Below, one piece after another: positions 5,171 through 12,567 of a stretch of DNA of 39,692 bases (its first letter is position 1; each line of letters begins with the position of its first letter). The position numbers were made by a program, and so were the translations under genes. The notes below the pieces were generated by a model that saw only the letters and a program-made list of their open reading frames with translations, ran no database searches and was not told the origin of the DNA. The stretch covers positions 1 through 39,692 of IMG/VR virus record IMGVR_UViG_3300045118_000413; one strand, written 5' to 3'. The DNA is from a virus.

Positions 5171-5365
5171 ATGTCCGAAAGATTACTTGAAATAACAGAA
5201 AGGTATGGGGAACGGGAAAGGAATTTGTATGTAACCTCATTCTATGGTGGAAAAATCAATGGAAAAATGATACAACTTTTCACACCTGAAACTGACCATA
5301 TTTCCTTAACATACGATCAGGTGGACATTCTTTTCCGAGTTTTAAGGGATTGGTTAAGAAAATAA
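5171..5365 (+). CDS. Hypothetical 64-residue protein
   Basis: ATG after AAAGGAGAAAAA. A short beta stretch (NLYVTSFYGGKINGKMIQLF) is followed by a C-terminal helix (YDQVDILFRVLRDWLRK). Not recognised. Tightly packed between genes with strong ribosome sites. Confidence 0.65.
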   Translation: MSERLLEITERYGERERNLYVTSFYGGKINGKMIQLFTPETDHISLTYDQVDILFRVLRDWLRK

Positions 5366-5380
5366 AGAAAGGAGAAACCT

Positions 5381-5782
5381 ATGTTTTATAAAGTGGTAAA
5401 TTCCTGTCGCGGGAGAGAGGACAAACAAAAGTATTTTAGTGCCTTTGCTTATAAAGGAAATTACTCTGATGATGCAAATTATACCCTATGGTATGAAAAA
5501 GGAAAAATAACCAAAGCAAAACCCTGGACTTTAGGAGTATTCTGCTTCAATAGCCTAGAAGGAGCTTTAATTTTCATGCGGTCTGGAAGAGGGGATAGAG
5601 TATTTAAGGTAAAAGGATATGATAGGAAAATATTGCCCAATTTTGTTCCTTCAAGAATTGATGATTTTAAGGATTTCTATGAAGGCAAACATAAACCTTT
5701 TTACAAACCCCCAAGAGGGACAGTATTGTTTGGAAGCATAAAATTAGAAAAATTGGTGAGATGGAGAAACATAAAAACATGA
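5381..5782 (+). CDS. Hypothetical 133-residue protein
   Basis: ATG after AAAGGAGAAACCT. Begins MFYKVVNSCRG; mostly beta with many aromatics and a basic C-terminal third (YEGKHKPFYKPPRGTVLFG). The order (short N-terminal strand, W-x-LGVFCF, then S-x-x-GA-x-x-F) looks like a domain seen in other phage small proteins, but I cannot name it. Last gene before the duplicated promoter at 5826. Confidence 0.65.
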   Translation: MFYKVVNSCRGREDKQKYFSAFAYKGNYSDDANYTLWYEKGKITKAKPWTLGVFCFNSLEGALIFMRSGRGDRVFKVKGYDRKILPNFVPSRIDDFKDFYEGKHKPFYKPPRGTVLFGSIKLEKLVRWRNIKT

Positions 5783-5818
5783 TAAAAACATACCTTAAAA
5801 AAATGCACTGGAGCATAA

Positions 5819-5873
5819 TTTTCTCTTGACATTATCTATCGGTTGTGATATAATGTTTTTATAAAATCAAAAA
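5819..5873 (+). repeat. 55-bp duplicated promoter block, copy 2
   Basis: Exact copy of 4531-4585, 1.29 kb downstream. Confidence 0.95.
5826..5854 (+). promoter_or_regulatory. Sigma70-type promoter, extended -10
   Basis: TTGACA (5826-5831), 17-base spacer, TATAAT (5849-5854). Identical to the promoter at 4538. Serves the gene at 5894 and those after it. Confidence 0.9.
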
Positions 5874-5893
5874 GAAAAGAAAGGAGAATTACC

Positions 5894-6400
5894 ATGAGTA
5901 AAAAGAAACATCAAACTGAAACCCCCGTTGAAGAACCCACCAAAGAAGAAATCCACGTTGAAGAAGCCTCTAAAGAATGTCCCGCTGAAGCTTGCGAAGA
6001 ACTGCGGGCTTTATGGACAAAAGGAATCTACGGCTGTTTTGATCCTAATTCGGATTCTTGTAATTCCTGTTGCGAAGATTTTCCTGAACTAGGGGAAATC
6101 TGCAAATCAGGAACTACGAGCAAAGCAGCAAGGAGAGAGGCAAAGAAAACCGCAGAGATAAGAACAAAAGTTCCAGGGAAAAAAGGGGAAAAGATCAGAT
6201 ACATGGAAAATTTGATCGAGGAAGGATGTTATACAAGAGATCAGATTGTGGACATGTATGTAGAGAAGTGGGGAGGATCTCCTCTAACTCCTAAAACTCT
6301 GCTATCTGATGGAAAGAATCCTAAACAATTAGGAACTCGTTACAATCCCTTCGGCAGAGTCATTGTTCAAACGGGTAAAGTTTTAGGATTTGCCTCATGA
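5894..6400 (+). CDS. Cys-motif protein with the shared C-terminal domain
   Basis: 168 residues in three parts: an acidic low-complexity N-terminus (about 1-35), a Cys-rich segment GCFDPNSDSCNSCC (C48, C56, C59, C60, C70), and a C-terminal ~65-residue domain (GCYTRDQIVDMYVEKWGG, TPKTLLSDGKNPKQLGTRY) shared with the proteins at 401-829 and 19528-20187. The CFDP-x-S-x-x-C-x-x-C motif recurs at the start of the next gene. Zinc binding and a DNA-binding C-terminal domain are inferences. ATG after AAAGGAGAATTACC; the stop overlaps the next start in ATGA. Confidence 0.75.
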   Translation: MSKKKHQTETPVEEPTKEEIHVEEASKECPAEACEELRALWTKGIYGCFDPNSDSCNSCCEDFPELGEICKSGTTSKAARREAKKTAEIRTKVPGKKGEKIRYMENLIEEGCYTRDQIVDMYVEKWGGSPLTPKTLLSDGKNPKQLGTRYNPFGRVIVQTGKVLGFAS

Positions 6401-6591
6401 GGGACTGCTTTGACCCCCAATCATCTATTTGTCGGGCATGTGTCCTCACAGATAATCCAGATGAGATAGTTATGTTTCACCTATCTCATCTGGAGGTAGA
6501 TCACGGTATAAAAGTGATTGAGGATGAACAAGGTATAATAAAAGTAGATCCTTTAGAATTTGAACAAAAAGGAGGATACCATGGAAGATAA
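6397..6591 (+). CDS. Small protein with CFDP...CxxC motif
   Basis: 64 residues beginning with CFDPQSSICRAC (C4, C12, C15), the same motif as in the upstream neighbour, followed by an acidic strand-rich tail. Probably a duplicated zinc-knuckle module split off from the larger protein. The start overlaps the upstream stop (ATGA). A 13-bp perfect hairpin (6457-6493) is embedded in the coding sequence. Confidence 0.6.
   Translation: MRDCFDPQSSICRACVLTDNPDEIVMFHLSHLEVDHGIKVIEDEQGIIKVDPLEFEQKGGYHGR
6457..6493 (+). other. 13-bp perfect hairpin inside a coding sequence
   Basis: CCAGATGAGATAG (6457-6469) pairs perfectly with CTATCTCATCTGG (6481-6493) around an 11-base loop. No T-run follows. Similar in kind to the hairpins at 4140-4196 and 9126-9157. 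Confidence 0.8.
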
Positions 6592-7312
6592 ACTTGACAA
6601 AAATTCCTTGATCGAAAAAATCCAAAAGCTGATGAACCTCAGCAATGGAACTAGCTTTGGTCCTGAAGCTGATGCGGCAAAAAGAAAAGTGGCAAAGCTG
6701 ATGGGGGACTATGCTATCTCCATGAGTGAAGTCCTTAATTTTGAAGTACCTGATGAAGTCTTTATCAGGATGGATGTAAAAGGCATGACTTTTGAAGATT
6801 GGGAAGGAACTTTAGCTCAAAGTATTGCTTTTTGCTTTGATTCCAGAGTAGTTGTATCACAAACAAAAGGACTGATCATTCATGGAGTAAAATTATCTGA
6901 AAGAGCCCAAACTTTCTTCTTTGTCGGAACTAAATCTGATCTGGAGTTGTCCACTCACTTCTTTAAATTCCTTCGCAGAACTGTAGGAAAAAAAGCTGAT
7001 TCGGCTTTTATGAGAAAGGATGATAGAACGACTTACGCCATGAGTATGAGCATAGAATTAGGAAAGAGGTTAGAGGAACTGTACAAACTCAGGAATGAAA
7101 ATGCCTCTGCTGAAATAAAAGCTTTGGTTATTGTGAAGAAGAATGGAGCAGAGGATATGCTGAAGAAACTGTTTCCTGATGCAAAATCCCGTGATATAAA
7201 ATTAGGGGGTTCAAGAGAAGCATGGTTTAAGGGGCACGAAGATGCAAAGAGTATCTCTTTGCTAAGACCAATTGCTGACAAGGGCACAAGAGCGGCCCAG
7301 ATCGAGGGGTAA
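6581..7312 (+). CDS. DUF2786-type protein
   Basis: 243 residues from the ATG at 6581, chosen for AAAGGAGGATACC; the frame extends 7 codons further without a site. The N-terminal ~45 residues (LIEKIQKLMNLS ... GPEADAAKRKVAKLM) match the DUF2786 pattern: a helix, a short Asn/Gly loop, then an E-A-x-x-A-x-x-x-A helix. The middle carries a region with an Arg/Lys-rich helix, and the C-terminus GHEDAKSISLLRPI resembles the basic tail seen in phage members. Function is unknown, though members are frequent in phages near recombination genes. Followed 3 bases later by the next gene. Confidence 0.75.
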   Translation: MEDKLDKNSLIEKIQKLMNLSNGTSFGPEADAAKRKVAKLMGDYAISMSEVLNFEVPDEVFIRMDVKGMTFEDWEGTLAQSIAFCFDSRVVVSQTKGLIIHGVKLSERAQTFFFVGTKSDLELSTHFFKFLRRTVGKKADSAFMRKDDRTTYAMSMSIELGKRLEELYKLRNENASAEIKALVIVKKNGAEDMLKKLFPDAKSRDIKLGGSREAWFKGHEDAKSISLLRPIADKGTRAAQIEG

Positions 7313-7315
7313 AAA

Positions 7316-7504
7316 ATGACAGGAAAAGAGTATCAAAGATTGAACGACTTGGTTGAGGAACTTGAAATATCAGCCAGGAGAAATTTGGCTGCTGTTGATG
7401 GTACCGATTCCAAAGAGTACAAGGCCATGTACGATACTAGGGCAAAAGCTTATCAAGATTGTGCCGAAGCCCTTAGAAAGGTTTTGAGATCCTTAAACGA
7501 ATAG
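7316..7504 (+). CDS. Hypothetical 62-residue helical protein
   Basis: Almost entirely helical and charged (RLNDLVEELEISARRNLAAV, then AYQDCAEALRKVLRSL), suggesting a helical hairpin. Start follows GAGGGGTAAAA within the end of the upstream gene. No family recognised. Confidence 0.6.
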   Translation: MTGKEYQRLNDLVEELEISARRNLAAVDGTDSKEYKAMYDTRAKAYQDCAEALRKVLRSLNE

Positions 7505-7517
7505 ATTGAGAGGTAAA

Positions 7518-7598
7518 ATGGATTTTTATTTATTTAGGGAATTTATTCTCATGATTTGGATGGTCCTTGTAACAATATGGATAATCCGTCATAAATAA
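7518..7598 (+). CDS. Tiny membrane peptide
   Basis: 26 residues, hydrophobic throughout from residue 8 (FILMIWMVLVTIWIIR) with a positive tail: a single-pass membrane peptide. ATG preceded by TTGAGAGGTAAA. Followed 9 bases later by the next gene. Comparable to the membrane peptide at 4715. Confidence 0.5.
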   Translation: MDFYLFREFILMIWMVLVTIWIIRHK

Positions 7599-7607
7599 GG
7601 AGGGAGT

Positions 7608-7763
7608 ATGCAAACACAATCCGAAATTCGGAAATTGTACAGATTGAATTACTGGGAAACTGCAACCTGCCCCACTTGTGGGGTAATTCTGCTGACCCAG
7701 TTTTTTGATGAAAGAGGATGGATATTCTATTGCTTCACTTGTGAAAAGGAAGTGAGGGGATAA
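7608..7763 (+). CDS. Zinc-ribbon protein
   Basis: 51 residues with CPTCG (about 23-27) and CFTC (about 43-46) flanking a beta hairpin (FFDERGWIFYC), a textbook minimal zinc ribbon. ATG after AAGGAGGGAGT. Function unknown. Confidence 0.7.
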   Translation: MQTQSEIRKLYRLNYWETATCPTCGVILLTQFFDERGWIFYCFTCEKEVRG

Positions 7764-7778
7764 AGGAGAAAAAAACAA

Positions 7779-7967
7779 ATGTCCAAGAAGAAAGACCTCT
7801 ATTGTAAATGTAATTCGGAGTGGCTTAACGCATGGAGAAAATTTGAGATAAGGTATAAAACAAAAATAGAAATGCACGATTATTGCCCCAAGTGCCGTTT
7901 TTATAAATGGGCTTTAACTCCAAGGCAAAAAGTGAACTGGGACACGATGGTAAAAAAATTATCTTGA
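7779..7967 (+). CDS. Zinc-motif protein
   Basis: 62 residues with CKC (9-11) and CPKC (36-39), basic N-terminus (MSKKKDLY) and Trp-rich core. ATG after AAAGGAGAAAAAAACAA. The promoter at 7964 overlaps its last codon, so it ends a transcription unit. Confidence 0.65.
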   Translation: MSKKKDLYCKCNSEWLNAWRKFEIRYKTKIEMHDYCPKCRFYKWALTPRQKVNWDTMVKKLS

Positions 7968-7992
7968 CAAATTATATAAAAAGTGATATAAT
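7964..7992 (+). promoter_or_regulatory. Sigma70-type promoter, extended -10
   Basis: TTGACA (7964-7969), 17-base spacer, TATAAT (7987-7992) preceded by TGA. Lies across the stop codon of the upstream gene and drives the DUF932 gene. Confidence 0.85.
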
Positions 7993-8027
7993 TGTATTAT
8001 CAAAAATCAAAAAGAAAGGATAGAGTT

Positions 8028-8855
8028 ATGGAAAAAGAAGAAAGACTAGAGATTCAGAGCAGGTATCCCAAGTTAGATTTCCCTGATCCTGTTCTGGAAC
8101 CGGTGTGGAAGGGGAAACGGCCTACTGAATTAATCAGTGGTCGTTATGCAATTTATAACCAAAAGGATAACTCTTTTTACTCCTTCTGTACAGATCAGTA
8201 CAAATTGGTCCATCATGAGGAGATTGTGAAAATGGTTGAGGAGACTGTTAAAAAGTTTCCTGAATATGGTGAAGCAATCATAACCCCAAGACTGTACAAA
8301 GATGGGGCCAGGATTGCAGTAAAAGCAACCTTTCCTGATGTAGAGTTTGAAGTTAGGAAGGGAGACATTTTAAATCCTACAATGGATGCCTTCAGTTCTG
8401 TTGACTGTGGGAAGAAGTTGCTTTCTAGGCAGGGAGTTTTTAGGGTTATTTGCAGCAACGGAGCTATGATCGGGGAGATTTTGTCCAAGTATTCAAAAAG
8501 ACACCTGCTTTCCGTTGATCTTGAGGAAATGGAAGAATCTTTGAAAGTGGGTATGACTATGTTTTCAGAACAGCAAGGACTTTGGAAACGATGGGTTGAG
8601 ACAAAAGTTTCCTTAGAGAAATATGAGAAAATCTGGGAAGTTCTTCCCTTCTCTACTGCTGAGAGGGAGAAAATCGAAAAGCTTCCCGAAACACAAACCC
8701 GCCTATTGCTTCCTGATGCAGTTCAGAAGGACAATCTGAGTGTATGGGACCTGAACAATGTACTTACCCAGTTTGTGACCCATGAATTGAAGTCCGAAGA
8801 AAGAAGAATCAACATCGCTCCAAAAATTGCAAGAGTTATGGAGACCATACATTAA
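8028..8855 (+). CDS. DUF932-type phage/plasmid protein
   Basis: 275 residues from the ATG at 8028, chosen for AAAGGATAGAGTT; the frame is open 12 codons further but across the promoter. The core GRYAIYNQKDNSFYSFCTDQYKLVHHEE, then long helices and VICSNGAMIGE followed by the SKRH region, match the DUF932 layout known from phages and plasmids. Members often sit near ssDNA-annealing and recombination genes; no activity is established. Ends TAATG, coupling to the next gene. Confidence 0.8.
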   Translation: MEKEERLEIQSRYPKLDFPDPVLEPVWKGKRPTELISGRYAIYNQKDNSFYSFCTDQYKLVHHEEIVKMVEETVKKFPEYGEAIITPRLYKDGARIAVKATFPDVEFEVRKGDILNPTMDAFSSVDCGKKLLSRQGVFRVICSNGAMIGEILSKYSKRHLLSVDLEEMEESLKVGMTMFSEQQGLWKRWVETKVSLEKYEKIWEVLPFSTAEREKIEKLPETQTRLLLPDAVQKDNLSVWDLNNVLTQFVTHELKSEERRINIAPKIARVMETIH

Positions 8856-9052
8856 TGCTGATAAAAACAAAAGTGCCTTTATTCTCACATGTTTCCAGTA
8901 GAAACATAAAAATAGGAACCGAGGGAGAAGTATTAGGAACAAGGCTTCTAAAAGAAGATCCTTGCAGAATGTATTTGGTAAAATTCAAAGGGGTGAGTTG
9001 GCCTGAATCAGTAAGGGAAGATGAGGTAGAAATATATGTTCCCAACAGATGA
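8855..9052 (+). CDS. Hypothetical 65-residue protein
   Basis: Predicted all-beta small barrel: GTEGEVLGTRLL, RMYLVKFKGVSWPESV, VEIYVPNR. The pattern resembles SH3-like small proteins, but no family is certain. Start overlaps the upstream stop (TAATG). Overlaps the next gene start at 9036 in another frame. Confidence 0.65.
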   Translation: MLIKTKVPLFSHVSSRNIKIGTEGEVLGTRLLKEDPCRMYLVKFKGVSWPESVREDEVEIYVPNR

Positions 9053-9194
9053 AATAGCAGAATACTGGGCTAGGTCTGTTTCTTTGGAACGGCAGATAGA
9101 AATATGTAAAATGTTCAACATCCAAACTTTAGGGTCAATCTTGTTTGACCCTAAAGTGAGGGAATATCTACGAAAGGAGAAGGAAAATGAGTAA
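9036..9194 (+). CDS. Hypothetical 52-residue protein
   Basis: Charged helical protein (begins MFPTDEIAEYWARS, ends RKEKENE). ATG preceded by GATGAGGTAGAAATAT. It overlaps its upstream neighbour by 17 bases and the ribbon-helix-helix gene at 9187 by 8 bases. A 13-bp perfect hairpin lies inside it (9126-9157). Not recognised. Confidence 0.5.
   Translation: MFPTDEIAEYWARSVSLERQIEICKMFNIQTLGSILFDPKVREYLRKEKENE
9126..9157 (+). other. 13-bp perfect hairpin inside a coding sequence
   Basis: ACTTTAGGGTCAA (9126-9138) and TTGACCCTAAAGT (9145-9157) pair perfectly around a 6-base loop. No U-tract follows; the AAAGGAG site of the next gene lies 14 bases after it. Could also be a protein-binding palindrome, being symmetrical in DNA. 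Confidence 0.8.
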
Positions 9195-9369
9195 AAAGGA
9201 CACCGCATTTTATATCAAGATGGATTCGGATTTGAGGGAGAGGATGCAAATCCAATCTGATAGGCACCAAATTAGTCAAAGTGCTTTGGTAAGGATGGCT
9301 CTTAATGACTTATTGGAGAAGTTTGAAAAAACCCAAAAACAGAGGAATTCACTTGAAGAAGATTCCTAG
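9187..9369 (+). CDS. Ribbon-helix-helix (Arc/CopG-like) regulator
   Basis: 60 residues: an N-terminal strand (TAFYIKMDSDL), helix 1 (RERMQIQSDRH), the turn QISQSAL and helix 2 (VRMALNDLLEKF). This is the ribbon-helix-helix plan, which dimerises and inserts the strand pair into the DNA major groove. A short acidic tail follows. ATG after CGAAAGGAGAAGGAAA. It is the clearest transcription-factor candidate in the left half; the palindromes at 1794-1819 and 9126-9157 are possible targets, but this is only inference. Confidence 0.75.
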   Translation: MSKKDTAFYIKMDSDLRERMQIQSDRHQISQSALVRMALNDLLEKFEKTQKQRNSLEEDS

Positions 9370-9381
9370 AAAGGAGAAAAT

Positions 9382-9630
9382 ATGGTCTGTCCAATTTGTG
9401 GGGTTATCCTGACAAATCCACAAAAAGTTTTAGGTTTAAAAAATCAGGAAATGAGAAGTCTACATCTACAATTTGCCCACTTTAAACCCCTTCTAGTGGA
9501 TCTTTATAACTACCTAATCTTAAAACAAAAAGATCCAAAAGCACAAGACTTGTTATCTATTTGGAACTGTTTAATCGGAGCAGAGAACAGAGAATGGGAG
9601 GGAGAAGAACAAAAAAATGGGAACCTGTGA
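9382..9630 (+). CDS. Zinc-finger-like hypothetical protein
   Basis: 82 residues; CPIC (3-6) followed by HLQFAH (28-33) gives a possible C2H2-type site, then a helical region to the C-terminus. ATG after AAAGGAGAAAAT. Overlaps the next gene by 14 bases. Function unknown. Confidence 0.65.
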   Translation: MVCPICGVILTNPQKVLGLKNQEMRSLHLQFAHFKPLLVDLYNYLILKQKDPKAQDLLSIWNCLIGAENREWEGEEQKNGNL

Positions 9631-9949
9631 ATATTGCTCCTACTATATCAATTCCTCAAAGAGAATCTTTCTTGAAGAAAATGATAAGATAAAAAGTAGA
9701 TGGTGTAGTATGATGGGGGAACTTGTAAAAAATAATACCAATTCTTGTAACAGATTCGCTCTAAACAGATACCAATGGTGTAAAAAAGAAGTAAGGTGGG
9801 TAGTATTAGAAGTTTGCTCCTACAAAAGAGTAACAGACCAAAATAGTTGTAAAAGATGTAGGCAAGGAGCAATTATATCGGAACTAAGAAAATCCCGAAA
9901 CAGGGAAAAACCAATTTTGGTAGCAAGGAGAAAAGAACAGAATATCTAA
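9617..9949 (+). CDS. Cys-rich hypothetical protein
   Basis: 110 residues with nine Cys: CEYC (4-7), C30, C44, C55, C67, and CKRC near 78-81. They form about two zinc sites in a basic protein. ATG preceded by GGGAGGGAGAAGAACAAAAA within the upstream gene. Ends 25 bases before the next gene. No known family. Confidence 0.65.
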   Translation: MGTCEYCSYYINSSKRIFLEENDKIKSRWCSMMGELVKNNTNSCNRFALNRYQWCKKEVRWVVLEVCSYKRVTDQNSCKRCRQGAIISELRKSRNREKPILVARRKEQNI

Positions 9950-9974
9950 CTTGGTTAAAACAAAGGGAGGATAA

Positions 9975-10232
9975 ATGAAAACAATAGAAGAATTGAATAA
10001 AATGTCCGAAAAGGAATATATTAATTTCTTACAAGACCATTTAGAGGAAGTTCCTACAGAAGAACTCCAAATATTAATAGCACAAGGCTGTTTAGAACTG
10101 ATAAAAATAATGAAAATGGGGGACAGTTTCAGACAAGAGATAGAAAGATTTTCCCAAGAAATAGAAAGAAGGAAAAATCCTTTAAAGTTCAATCTGTCCG
10201 AATTCGTGGGAAAAAAGGTTACTGTCCAATGA
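9975..10232 (+). CDS. Hypothetical 85-residue helical protein
   Basis: Helix-rich acidic protein (MKTIEELNKMSEKEYINFLQ onwards) ending in a basic strand, EFVGKKVTVQ. ATG after AAAGGGAGGATAA. Stop overlaps the next start (ATGA at 10229). No family recognised. Confidence 0.65.
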   Translation: MKTIEELNKMSEKEYINFLQDHLEEVPTEELQILIAQGCLELIKIMKMGDSFRQEIERFSQEIERRKNPLKFNLSEFVGKKVTVQ

Positions 10233-10525
10233 AAGAGGACATTGAAAGTGCGGCGGCTGTTTTATGGGGAGATTGGAAAACTTGGGAAGATGATATAATT
10301 GAAGAAGAAAATCCTGAATCTTTTGCAATAGCACAGGATTGGCTAGATCATCTTTCCAAGGAAGCCAAACAACTATTAGAATTAGTCTTAAAACTACCTG
10401 ATGAAATGTTCACCACTTCAGGTAAAATAAAGAAGAATGAGTTGGTGAAAGTTTTACGGGAAGAATTCAAATGGAAGTTCGAGACTATAAAACTAACTTG
10501 GAAAGAATTGCAGGAATGGTTGTAA
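10229..10525 (+). CDS. Putative HTH-like small protein
   Basis: 98 residues; the C-terminal ~55 (SKEAKQLLELVLKLPDEM, then KKNELVKVLREEF and FETIKLTWKELQEWL) show three helices resembling the sigma-region-4/HTH-like domain of several phage small proteins, a possible transcription role. The N-terminal part is acidic. This rests on pattern memory only. Last gene before the promoter at 10532. Confidence 0.6.
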   Translation: MKEDIESAAAVLWGDWKTWEDDIIEEENPESFAIAQDWLDHLSKEAKQLLELVLKLPDEMFTTSGKIKKNELVKVLREEFKWKFETIKLTWKELQEWL

Positions 10526-10531
10526 AATAAT

Positions 10532-10560
10532 TTTCAGTTTTTTGAAAAGTATGATATAAT
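10532..10560 (+). promoter_or_regulatory. Second-class promoter (TTTCAG -35)
   Basis: TTTCAG (10532-10537), 17-base spacer, TATAAT (10555-10560) preceded by TGA. The spacer starts with a T-run then TGAAAAG, a block shared with 19447 and 30559. TTTTCA and TGAAAA form an inverted repeat here. The -35 is not consensus, suggesting an activator or a different sigma. Confidence 0.65.
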
Positions 10561-10569
10561 ATAAGCATA

Positions 10570-11913
10570 ATGTTGATAAAAATAATAGATCCAGTAGAAA
10601 GTGTAGTCTCGGCTAGAGATGCAGGAATAATAAGACCGATCCTATCTTTTCCAGCAGTATTCTACAGAGATGGTTTGTACAAAAAGGAGAGAGTAGAATA
10701 CCAAAAATCTACTATGACCAAATCAAAAGATGGGTCAATTTATTATTTCTACACAGGATTTTTGGACAGGATTAAAAGTGTACTAGCAAGTAGAGGAATT
10801 CCTTGTTTTATAGAAGGGACAATTCCTAAACTTCCTGTTTATCCTCAACCCATCACTCTTAGGGGTGATCAAGTCAGACTTGTACAGTCCATTTTAGATG
10901 GGCAAAGAGGGACAATACAAGCAGCTACGGGAACAGGAAAAACAGTTTTAGCAGCGTCCATAATCCATTCATTCAGAAAACCTACAATTTTCATTGTTCA
11001 CACCCTAACTTTGGTTAGACAAACTGCGGAAGAATTCAAAAGGTTTGGGCTGAAAAACATTACTTCCTACACAGGTGAGGAGAAAGATTTATCAGGTGAC
11101 ATTGTAGTAGGTACAATACAATCCTTTCACAAAGTACCACACCTACTATCAAAATTTGATGTTGCGGTAGTTGATGAATGTCACCATATAAGCACCTTCA
11201 CAGGAACTTATGCTAGGGTCCTAAGAAGATTACCTTGTACAGTAAGAATAGGACTTACTGCAACTTTACCGACAACTGAGGAAGCAAAAATGACAATAGA
11301 GGGATTGCTTGGACCTAACCTTGATACCTTCACTTTAGAAGAAGGTATCAGTCAAGGGGTTTTAGCTAAACCAATCATAAAATTAATAAAGATTCCGATT
11401 AATTACAGAGTAAAGGAATTGACAAGATACCAAGATGTTTATGATGCTGGAGTTGTTAATAACAGATTAAGGAATGAAACTGTAATTAATACGGTAAAAC
11501 CTTACATTGATGAGGGAAAAACTGTCCTGATTTTACTAACCAGAATAGAACATGGGGAAAACCTGAAAAGAATAGCTAGAGAAAAAGGCCTACAGCCTTA
11601 TTTTGTTCAAGGGTCTACCGAATCAGAACAAAGAGAGGATATAAAATCAGCCTTTAAAAACAAGGATATTAAACTTGTAATTGCTACTGTGGTATTTAAA
11701 GAGGGAGTAAACATTCCTTCCTTAAATGTAATATGTAATGCCGCAGGAGGAAAGTCTGAAATTGCTACCCTGCAAAGCATAGGGAGAGGATTAAGGACAA
11801 CTCAGGATAAAAAAGAGGTTATCCTGATAGATTTCTTTGATCCTAGCCATTATTACCTCGTAGATCATTTTGGTACCCGATTATGTCTTTATTTCGAGGA
11901 AGGATGGTTATGA
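10570..11913 (+). CDS. SF2 DNA helicase, UvsW-like
   Basis: 447 residues. Helicase motifs in order: Walker A ATGTGKT (119-125), DEAH-type box DECH (202-205), GLTAT (motif III, 228-232), and in the second RecA lobe VIATVVFKEGVNIPS (IV-V region) and QSIGRGLRT (motif VI). The N-terminal ~90 residues form an extra domain as in T4 UvsW-type helicases, which remodel recombination forks and R-loops. It heads the replication block. Odd: the ATG is only 9 bases after the -10 and no ribosome site is visible, so the message may be leaderless; the next Met (residue 49) would cut into the N-terminal domain. Confidence 0.9.
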   Translation: MLIKIIDPVESVVSARDAGIIRPILSFPAVFYRDGLYKKERVEYQKSTMTKSKDGSIYYFYTGFLDRIKSVLASRGIPCFIEGTIPKLPVYPQPITLRGDQVRLVQSILDGQRGTIQAATGTGKTVLAASIIHSFRKPTIFIVHTLTLVRQTAEEFKRFGLKNITSYTGEEKDLSGDIVVGTIQSFHKVPHLLSKFDVAVVDECHHISTFTGTYARVLRRLPCTVRIGLTATLPTTEEAKMTIEGLLGPNLDTFTLEEGISQGVLAKPIIKLIKIPINYRVKELTRYQDVYDAGVVNNRLRNETVINTVKPYIDEGKTVLILLTRIEHGENLKRIAREKGLQPYFVQGSTESEQREDIKSAFKNKDIKLVIATVVFKEGVNIPSLNVICNAAGGKSEIATLQSIGRGLRTTQDKKEVILIDFFDPSHYYLVDHFGTRLCLYFEEGWL

Positions 11914-11952
11914 ACCTCTTATTATCTGGATCTTTATACAAGGTGAAAAATC

Positions 11953-12567
11953 ATGAGAAAAATAAAAAAATGTCAAATAGAAAACTGTCAAATTCCTCAC
12001 TTAGCAAAAGGATATTGTCACAGACATTATTTTCAAATGAGAAATCAAGGAAGAATAAAAAATAGAATAATAAAGGAAAAGAATGAAATAATTTTTGGTA
12101 GATTTTTCTGCATTATGAAACTCTATAATATAGAAGGGGAAGAAGTGGGAGAAACTTATTTTGATTTTGAGGATTATGAGAAGGTGAAAGACATAGTGTG
12201 GTGGAAAGATTATAAAGGTTACACAATATCTTATAACAAAGGTATGGATATGGCCCGTTATTTATTGGAAATACCCGCAAATAAGTTTCCTGATCATAAA
12301 AATAGAAAACCTTGGGATAATAGGAGAAAAAATATAAGGGAATCTACCTATTCAGAAAATAATAGAAATAGGAAAGTCCCGTCAAACAACACTTCTGGGC
12401 ATAAAGGAGTAGGACTTAATAAGAGAACGAATAAATGGACAGCTTGTTTATGGAAAAACAAGAAACATATTCATTTAGGATATTTTAACTCTAAGGAAGA
12501 AGCTATAAAAGCAAGGATAATCGGGGAAAAAGAGCAATATGGTAAGTTTTCCACTACAAAATTTTGA
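11953..12567 (+). CDS. HNH homing endonuclease with AP2 domain (copy 1)
   Basis: 204 residues: N-terminal zinc-like CQIENC ... GYCHRHY, a middle beta region, the HNH segment DHKNRKPWDNRRKNIRE, and a C-terminal AP2-type DNA-binding domain (SGHKGVGLNKRTNKWTACLW). Free-standing homing endonuclease related to those at 15699-16325 and 25459-26085. It lies between the helicase and primase genes, and its last 29 bases overlap the primase start in another frame. The upstream spacer is 39 bases with GGTGAAAAATC as a weak ribosome site. Confidence 0.9.
   Translation: MRKIKKCQIENCQIPHLAKGYCHRHYFQMRNQGRIKNRIIKEKNEIIFGRFFCIMKLYNIEGEEVGETYFDFEDYEKVKDIVWWKDYKGYTISYNKGMDMARYLLEIPANKFPDHKNRKPWDNRRKNIRESTYSENNRNRKVPSNNTSGHKGVGLNKRTNKWTACLWKNKKHIHLGYFNSKEEAIKARIIGEKEQYGKFSTTKF

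Noticed and set aside
7033-7287. 84-residue leftward frame opposite the DUF2786 gene
   Set aside because: Shadow of a well-supported gene; no initiation signal on that strand.
11883-12065. 60-residue frame overlapping the helicase end and the HNH start
   Set aside because: Out of frame with the recognised HNH protein and without a family signal; a shadow.
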